Below are positions 6,407-10,697 of a stretch of 10,697 bases of DNA, piece by piece (position 1 is the stretch's first letter; each line of letters opens with the position of its first letter). Origin of the DNA: Nitrososphaeria archaeon (lineage in GTDB: Archaea; Thermoproteota; Nitrososphaeria; Nitrososphaerales; Nitrososphaeraceae); NCBI GenBank assembly GCA_021324715.1, contig JAJPIN010000141.1:1-10697 (forward strand). The letters run 5' to 3'. A model generated the notes under the pieces. That model did not search any database. It was not told the origin of the DNA and saw only the letters and a list, made by a program, of their open reading frames with translations. A program made the position numbers and the translations under genes.

Positions 6407-7754
6407 GACAGATAGTAACAGTATAAAAAAATTTACTTATTATAATATCGTAAATTTTCCAGAAGAAAAGGAAGGTAAAGCCCCAACAAGCACAATTCCA
6501 AAAAGCTTACTCCAGGATTTTCTCAAAATCTTGGGCAGGGAAATTCTGAAAGAAGATGAACCCAAGCTCGAAGATATTGAACAGGAACTAAAGAATTTGA
6601 AGAATGAGAAGGAAAATAAAATTAGTGAAAGTCAATCAAATGAAATAAAGTCCATAAGTAAGCAGTCGTCTATAATTGCCGAACTCCAACAATTAGGGTA
6701 TATCAAAGATTCAAGAAAATGGTTGAGCAAAAAAGGCTTCTTTGCAGTAGGAGCAAGATTGTTAGAAGATGTAGTCAGAGCGCTAAATATGGGTACCATT
6801 GGACTCCATGAGACAAATTCTAGTGGAAATGGTTCCTTAAATTTAGATTCAACAAAAAAATACGAACTAAGTGACGATCTGAGATTGATTAATGTCCCAC
6901 GCTCATTATTAAATGCCATCGAAAGAAGATCTGGATCCAAATTACCTGTTCAATTACCGATCGAATTTCAAACAGATGATTTGGAAATATATGAAACAAA
7001 GAAAGACGTGAGTATTGCCATTGTTTATTGTATTGATTTGAGTTCTACAATGAGATATTCAACGATGTTTGGTGATATGAGCAGAATTGAAGCAGCAAAA
7101 AAAGCATTGTGGAGTTTGTTTCTATTAAATCAAAAATTTTTCCCGTCAGACACAATTTATGTCGTCGGGTTTGGGGCACTGGCTTCAAAAGTCTCACCAT
7201 ATGATATCCCATATCTAAAAACATTTGAATCCGGCGTAGGGTTTATGCACTATACGAACTACCAAGCCGCATTTAGACTAGCAAAAAAAATACTTCGAAA
7301 TGAAACTACCGTTAACAAAAAAATAGTTCTTATAACAGACGGTCACCCTAGTGCCTGTTTTATTGATACAGAACAGGAACGTAGTAAAATAATTAGTGAA
7401 AGACCCTACTCCCAATTTTATGTTCCTGACGACGAATCTGTAAATTCAGTAAAAGAAAAACAGGATTTATCACTTGATACTAAGTCAGGGAAATTAGTTT
7501 ACCTTTGTTACAGATACAGACAAGTTGACCAATATATCGGCGAAAAAACAATTTTAGAAGCAAAAAAATGTCATAAATCAGGTATTGACATAGATACAAT
7601 CATGGTAAGTGAGGAAGTTTCACTATTGAGCTATGTAAATGAATTAGAAAAATACGTTAAAGGTAAATCTTATTATATTAATCCGACTGAAATAGACAAG
7701 ATTCTAATCACGGATTACCTTAATGATAAAAAGTCTATATTAAGGCCTAAATGA
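6390..7754 (+). CDS. VWA-domain protein, ChlD/CoxE-like (pair 1 adaptor subunit)
   Basis: A 454-residue protein without signal peptide or membrane segment. Residues about 40-100 are Lys/Glu-rich and probably coiled coil. A conserved block follows (about 103-175), with WLSKKGFFAVGARLLEDV and the GTIGLHE/KYELSDDLRL region known from partners of this AAA+ group. The VWA domain starts near 205. Its metal-ion-dependent adhesion site (MIDAS) is D216-L-S218-S-T220, T289 in HYTNY and D317 in ITDGHPSA, so the first motif is DxSxT rather than DxSxS. About 60 extra residues (323-385) sit between the third MIDAS loop and the next helix. The C-terminus has GKSYYINPTEIDKILITDYL, also typical of the group. 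It presumably couples the AAA+ ring to a client through the Mg-dependent MIDAS; that role is inferred from ChlD, NorD and CbbO. Confidence 0.85.
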   Translation: MSTSSKTDSNSIKKFTYYNIVNFPEEKEGKAPTSTIPKSLLQDFLKILGREILKEDEPKLEDIEQELKNLKNEKENKISESQSNEIKSISKQSSIIAELQQLGYIKDSRKWLSKKGFFAVGARLLEDVVRALNMGTIGLHETNSSGNGSLNLDSTKKYELSDDLRLINVPRSLLNAIERRSGSKLPVQLPIEFQTDDLEIYETKKDVSIAIVYCIDLSSTMRYSTMFGDMSRIEAAKKALWSLFLLNQKFFPSDTIYVVGFGALASKVSPYDIPYLKTFESGVGFMHYTNYQAAFRLAKKILRNETTVNKKIVLITDGHPSACFIDTEQERSKIISERPYSQFYVPDDESVNSVKEKQDLSLDTKSGKLVYLCYRYRQVDQYIGEKTILEAKKCHKSGIDIDTIMVSEEVSLLSYVNELEKYVKGKSYYINPTEIDKILITDYLNDKKSILRPK

Positions 7755-7768
7755 ATAGCAACAATTAG

Positions 7769-7779
7769 TTTTTATTTAC
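7769..7779 (+). promoter_or_regulatory. TATA-like box for pair 2
   Basis: GTTTTTATTTA lies in the 47-base gap between the two AAA+/VWA pairs, about 27 bases before the ATG at 7802. This is the spacing of a leaderless transcript and suggests pair 2 can be transcribed on its own. The T run could also act as a terminator for pair 1. Confidence 0.5.
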
Positions 7780-7801
7780 ATGTCCTAAAAATAAATAATG
7801 G

Positions 7802-8611
7802 ATGACAAAAGACCCCTCAGACTATGATTATTTTGATTGGAATAGTTCGCTTGATGTAATTAAGAATGCATATGATTCTGCACTTTTTGTACTTATAATA
7901 GGACCAAAAGGAACTGGGAAAACAAGTTTGGTTAGGAAATTCGCTTCTGAGAGTAGAAAAGCACTTTATTCAATTAATTTTAGCTTAAGAACTCGTGAAT
8001 CACATTTAGTTGGCACCAAAACGTTGAACCAAGGTGAAGTTACATTTATGGAAGGTATATTGATAAAATCCATGAGAGACGGAGGAATACTATACTTGGA
8101 TGAACTCAATGCGGCAGAACCCGATGTACTTTTGCGTCTAGATGAAGCTCTAGATGATAGAAGACAAATTGTCCTGAAAGAAGCTGAAGGTCAAGTAATA
8201 AAGGCGTCCGATGATTGGTTTGTATTTGCTACAATCAATCCCTTATCTCACGAGGGAACCAAAGAATTACCACCACAGATATTGAGTAGATTTCCTGTTA
8301 GACTAAGACTCGAATATCCACCTAAAGAAATTGAGATGCAGATTATTAAACACCATGTAAATTTTGATGCTTCAAATGAAAATGATATAGCCAGTGCACT
8401 GAAACTAGCTAATAGTCTAAGAGAAGCGGCATCGCTAGAAGAACTTTACTACAGTCCTAGTATAAGAGAGTCCATAGCATTTGCAAAGTTGATAAGAAAT
8501 AATGTAATGCCAAAGAAAGCTGCTGAAGTAGTATATGCAAATGTTTACGATCAGTGGGGAGAAGTAGAATATAGAAAGGTAATGGACATGATAACATCTA
8601 TTTTTGCCTGA
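7802..8611 (+). CDS. AAA+ ATPase, CbbQ/NorQ/CobS-like MoxR family (pair 2 motor subunit)
   Basis: A compact 269-residue MoxR-type AAA+ ATPase. Canonical Walker A GPKGTGKTS (G34-S42), Walker B LYLDELN (D100, E101), sensor 1 FATINP (N146) and an Arg-finger candidate R163 in ILSRFP. The segment SHLVGTKTLNQGEVTFMEG before Walker B is the usual LVG...(W/F)xDG insertion of CbbQ, NorQ and CobS, and the size matches that group (about 260-330 residues). Family members form hexamers that work with a VWA partner: CbbQ-CbbO reactivates Rubisco, NorQ-NorD helps iron enter nitric oxide reductase, and CobS-CobT drives cobalt chelation by CobN. None of those clients is in the window. The ATG at 7802 is supported by the upstream TATA spacing. 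The VWA gene follows after 5 bases. Confidence 0.88.
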   Translation: MTKDPSDYDYFDWNSSLDVIKNAYDSALFVLIIGPKGTGKTSLVRKFASESRKALYSINFSLRTRESHLVGTKTLNQGEVTFMEGILIKSMRDGGILYLDELNAAEPDVLLRLDEALDDRRQIVLKEAEGQVIKASDDWFVFATINPLSHEGTKELPPQILSRFPVRLRLEYPPKEIEMQIIKHHVNFDASNENDIASALKLANSLREAASLEELYYSPSIRESIAFAKLIRNNVMPKKAAEVVYANVYDQWGEVEYRKVMDMITSIFA

Positions 8612-8616
8612 CAAAA

Positions 8617-10197
8617 ATGTCTATCCCTAATTTACAAAATTTTTCTATGCGAAATGACATCCTTTTAAATTTAGGAACGTTTCTTTCTAGAAGATGGTCT
8701 GGGAATAAAAGGGCAACAATTTTATTAATAGAAGACAAAGCACCCACAACCAACGTAGAAAAAAATATCATTTCTATGCCCTCCTTAAGATACTATACTG
8801 GTTCAGATTTTCAAAAATATCGTCAATGGCGTGTTTCGTTATGGTATGAATCAATGCGATTAGCACATTCATCAAAAGTTCTAAGTAACGATCACGCATT
8901 TGGATTTATTTTGAATTCAATAGAACAGAAGAGGGTAGAAATTTTAGGATTAAATGAATGGAAAGGTATGGAAAATGAAGTTATATTTAATGAAGGAATT
9001 TCATGGTTATCACGCCCCATACTGAACTCACTATACGGGAAACATAAGATTGTGGAGGCATTCTCTCAATACCTTACTACGGGGTATGTAAAAGGAGAAC
9101 TGTTTGGTTCAGAATCTGATCGGGTTCAAAATGCAGCTGACTTTGCCAAAGAGTTGATTGATGAAGCAATAGAAAAAAAGTACAAAACTGAAAGAATTGA
9201 GCATGAAATTCCTAAAATCATCAGGACTCTTCAAATCGATTCGCTTTTCACAATCCCAATAGTTACTCCTAGGAGTAAATTTGGATTATCTATGACCGAA
9301 AAAAACTTGATAAAAGAAATAGAAAGGGTGATAAAAGTACGAAATAAAGAAAATGAAAAATCGACTAATGATATTTTAGTTGGTGTTCAAATATTTAGTG
9401 AATACCAAAGTCTTCTAAATGAAAGTAAGAAAACAGACAACAAAGGTTTTTCATCAATGGAACAGTTTGGTCTGGAAGTGCCCGATAGTGTCAATTTGGA
9501 CGAAAGTATTATTTATGATAACGAATTAATTACAAAATTAAAGTCTGTAGTTAGATCTTGGAAAAGAGGATGGAAAGAAATCCACGATATAAAGGGTGAT
9601 GAGATTGATATAGAATCCGTGATAGAATCACAGCCAAAACCATTTCTCATGGATTTTAAAATTACTATAAAAACCAAAATTGCATTATTATTAGACCATT
9701 CCAGCAGCATAGATGATTACGAATTAGAATACAAAAAAGCAACGGTCGCTCTTTGTGAAGCTTTAAAATTTTTAGATGTAAAATTTTCTGCCTATGCATT
9801 TAGTACTAAAAACAAGAAGGTTTCATGTTGGGTAATTAAACATCCAGATGTTAAATGGACTTCCATAACTGCACGAAATCTGGTTCAAATTAAGGCAAGC
9901 GGTGGAACACCTCTTGCAGAGATTTATGGCTTACTGTTACCATTAATGAAGTCATATAAGCCCGATATAATGATAACTCTAACAGATGGCGAGCCTTCTG
10001 ACTATAATGCGGTTCGCTCCGCGATCAAAACTTACAAGATGAGTGGGATCCACATGGTTGCTGTAGGTGTAGGCAAAACTGTAAATACAGCTGTCAATAT
10101 TGGCCTGAATCTAAAATACCTAGAGTACGAACGGATTCTGGTAGTTAGCCAACTTCATGAAATCCCAACAAAAGTTCTTTCCCTCTTACAGGTTTAG
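8617..10197 (+). CDS. VWA-domain protein, NorD/CbbO/cobaltochelatase-CobT-like (pair 2 adaptor subunit)
   Basis: A 526-residue cytoplasmic protein. The N-terminal helical part includes YRQWRVSLWYESMRLAHS (68-85) and NSIEQKRVEILGL..WKGMENE (100-121). The latter resembles the IEx(A)RVE block of NorD and, with the following GL..(M)KG..., the EQARVEAIG..RMxGV block of cobaltochelatase CobT. The middle (about 200-350) is charged and poorly recognisable. The C-terminal VWA domain (about 352-526) has an intact MIDAS: D360-H-S362-S-S364, T431 in SGGTPLAE and D457 in LTDGEPSD. It is shorter than typical NorD/CbbO (about 600-780). The ATG lies 5 bases after the AAA+ stop with no Shine-Dalgarno visible, so translational coupling is likely. 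It probably docks the AAA+ ring on a client enzyme; the client is unknown. Confidence 0.87.
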   Translation: MSIPNLQNFSMRNDILLNLGTFLSRRWSGNKRATILLIEDKAPTTNVEKNIISMPSLRYYTGSDFQKYRQWRVSLWYESMRLAHSSKVLSNDHAFGFILNSIEQKRVEILGLNEWKGMENEVIFNEGISWLSRPILNSLYGKHKIVEAFSQYLTTGYVKGELFGSESDRVQNAADFAKELIDEAIEKKYKTERIEHEIPKIIRTLQIDSLFTIPIVTPRSKFGLSMTEKNLIKEIERVIKVRNKENEKSTNDILVGVQIFSEYQSLLNESKKTDNKGFSSMEQFGLEVPDSVNLDESIIYDNELITKLKSVVRSWKRGWKEIHDIKGDEIDIESVIESQPKPFLMDFKITIKTKIALLLDHSSSIDDYELEYKKATVALCEALKFLDVKFSAYAFSTKNKKVSCWVIKHPDVKWTSITARNLVQIKASGGTPLAEIYGLLLPLMKSYKPDIMITLTDGEPSDYNAVRSAIKTYKMSGIHMVAVGVGKTVNTAVNIGLNLKYLEYERILVVSQLHEIPTKVLSLLQV

Positions 10198-10206
10198 TCG
10201 TGCCTA

Positions 10207-10214
10207 TCTTTTTA
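10207..10214 (+). terminator. Weak T-rich terminator candidate after the AAA+/VWA cluster
   Basis: A TCTTTTTA tract begins 10 bases after the VWA stop codon, in the 54-base gap before the convergent transaldolase gene. Only five consecutive T and no hairpin, so the call is tentative. Confidence 0.3.
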
Positions 10215-10251
10215 GAGGTCTGTTATAATTCCAAATTTACTTTGTTTAGAT

Positions 10252-10697
10252 TTAGATTGTGTAATTGTGTTCTTTCTTAACCTTTTGCCAGTCTGAGAGG
10301 AACAGAGATAAACCCTTATCAGTAAGAGGATGGGTTATCATTTTTGATAATATATCAGGTGGGAGTGTTACTATGTGTGCACCCAACTTACCTGCTTGTA
10401 TTACGTGAATTGGATGTCTTACACTAGCAACCAAAACTTCAGATTGATATCCATAATTGCTAAACACCTGGACTATTTCATTAATAACAATCATGCCCTC
10501 TTGGCCGGCGTCGTCAAGTCTTCCTATAAACGGACTAACATAAGATGCACCTGCTTTTGCAGCCAACAATCCTTGATTTGATGAGAAGATCAAAGTTACG
10601 TTAGTCCTAATTTTATTCTCAGCGAATTTTCTTACTGCCTTTAGCCCATCCATCGTCATTGGAACTTTTACAACAACATTTTCACCAAATTTTTTTA
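10252..10697 (-). CDS. Transaldolase, small FSA/TalC type (N-terminus cut by window edge)
   Basis: The frame is open to the right edge; the ATG at 10659 is internal. About 147 residues are visible of a family usually near 215-230. Reading from the edge, KKFGENVVVKVPMTMDGLKA contains the VVKVP motif whose lysine (codon 10666-10668) is the Schiff-base residue in E. coli FSA (Lys85). Further family blocks are TNVTLIFSSNQGLLAAKAGA, SYVSPFIGRLDD, VLVASVRHPIHV and HIVTLPPDIL, with the C-terminal HPLTDKGLSLFLSDW. These enzymes transfer dihydroxyacetone units (true transaldolase) or cleave fructose-6-phosphate; the two cannot be told apart from this fragment. In archaea they feed non-oxidative pentose phosphate metabolism. 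It converges on the AAA+/VWA cluster and seems unrelated to it. Confidence 0.93.
   Translation of the reverse strand, partial: KKFGENVVVKVPMTMDGLKAVRKFAENKIRTNVTLIFSSNQGLLAAKAGASYVSPFIGRLDDAGQEGMIVINEIVQVFSNYGYQSEVLVASVRHPIHVIQAGKLGAHIVTLPPDILSKMITHPLTDKGLSLFLSDWQKVKKEHNYTI

Noticed and set aside
6632..6940. Antisense open frame of 102 codons inside the pair 1 VWA gene
   Set aside because: It lies wholly opposite a well-supported coding sequence and has no recognisable motif, start signal or family resemblance.
4760..7754. Pair 1 as a genuine magnesium chelatase for chlorophyll synthesis
   Set aside because: No ChlH-like large subunit or pigment genes are nearby, and the P-loop and flanking motifs point to a different chelatase-like subgroup.

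Overview
The window looks like a chromosomal segment of a low-GC archaeon, most likely a Nitrososphaeria (Thaumarchaeota) ammonia-oxidiser-type genome. The reasons are archaeal-type uS13 and uS4 genes in the archaeal order, an archaeal-type cobamide phosphoribosyltransferase, a winged-helix regulator with an archaeal S-layer-like domain, and TATA-like boxes about 26-31 bases upstream of several starts, which suggests leaderless or nearly leaderless mRNAs. The lineage is an inference; no rRNA or other decisive marker is present. No tRNA, rRNA, CRISPR array or insertion sequence is visible.

Layout. Left edge to 537 (+): the C-terminal half of a nicotinate-nucleotide phosphoribosyltransferase of the archaeal CobT type. 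592-2355 (-): complete glmS. 2356-2539: a divergent promoter region with a 14-base direct repeat. 2540-3508 (+): a winged-helix protein with an S-layer-like C-terminal domain ending in an EF-hand-like loop. 3523-4622 (-): a two-gene ribosomal operon, rps13-rps4. 4623-4759: a second divergent promoter region; both genes leaving it appear to start with TTG. 4760-10197 (+): four genes forming two consecutive AAA+ ATPase / von Willebrand A (VWA) pairs of different subfamilies. 10252 to right edge (-): the C-terminal two thirds of a small FSA/TalC-type transaldolase.

The most interesting part is the AAA+/VWA cluster. Pair 1 (548 aa + 454 aa, overlapping by 17 bases) belongs to a chelatase-like group with a GxxGQAKT P-loop. 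Pair 2 (269 aa + 526 aa, 5 bases apart, with its own TATA box) resembles CbbQ/NorQ/CobS plus CbbO/NorD/cobaltochelatase-CobT. Such pairs act as ATP-driven machines that remodel a client protein or help metal enter it. The client is not encoded here. Cobaltochelatase (CobN), a metalloenzyme of nitrogen metabolism, or an unknown client are all possible.

The other genes are housekeeping: cobamide lower-loop attachment, amino-sugar synthesis, translation, and sugar-phosphate metabolism.
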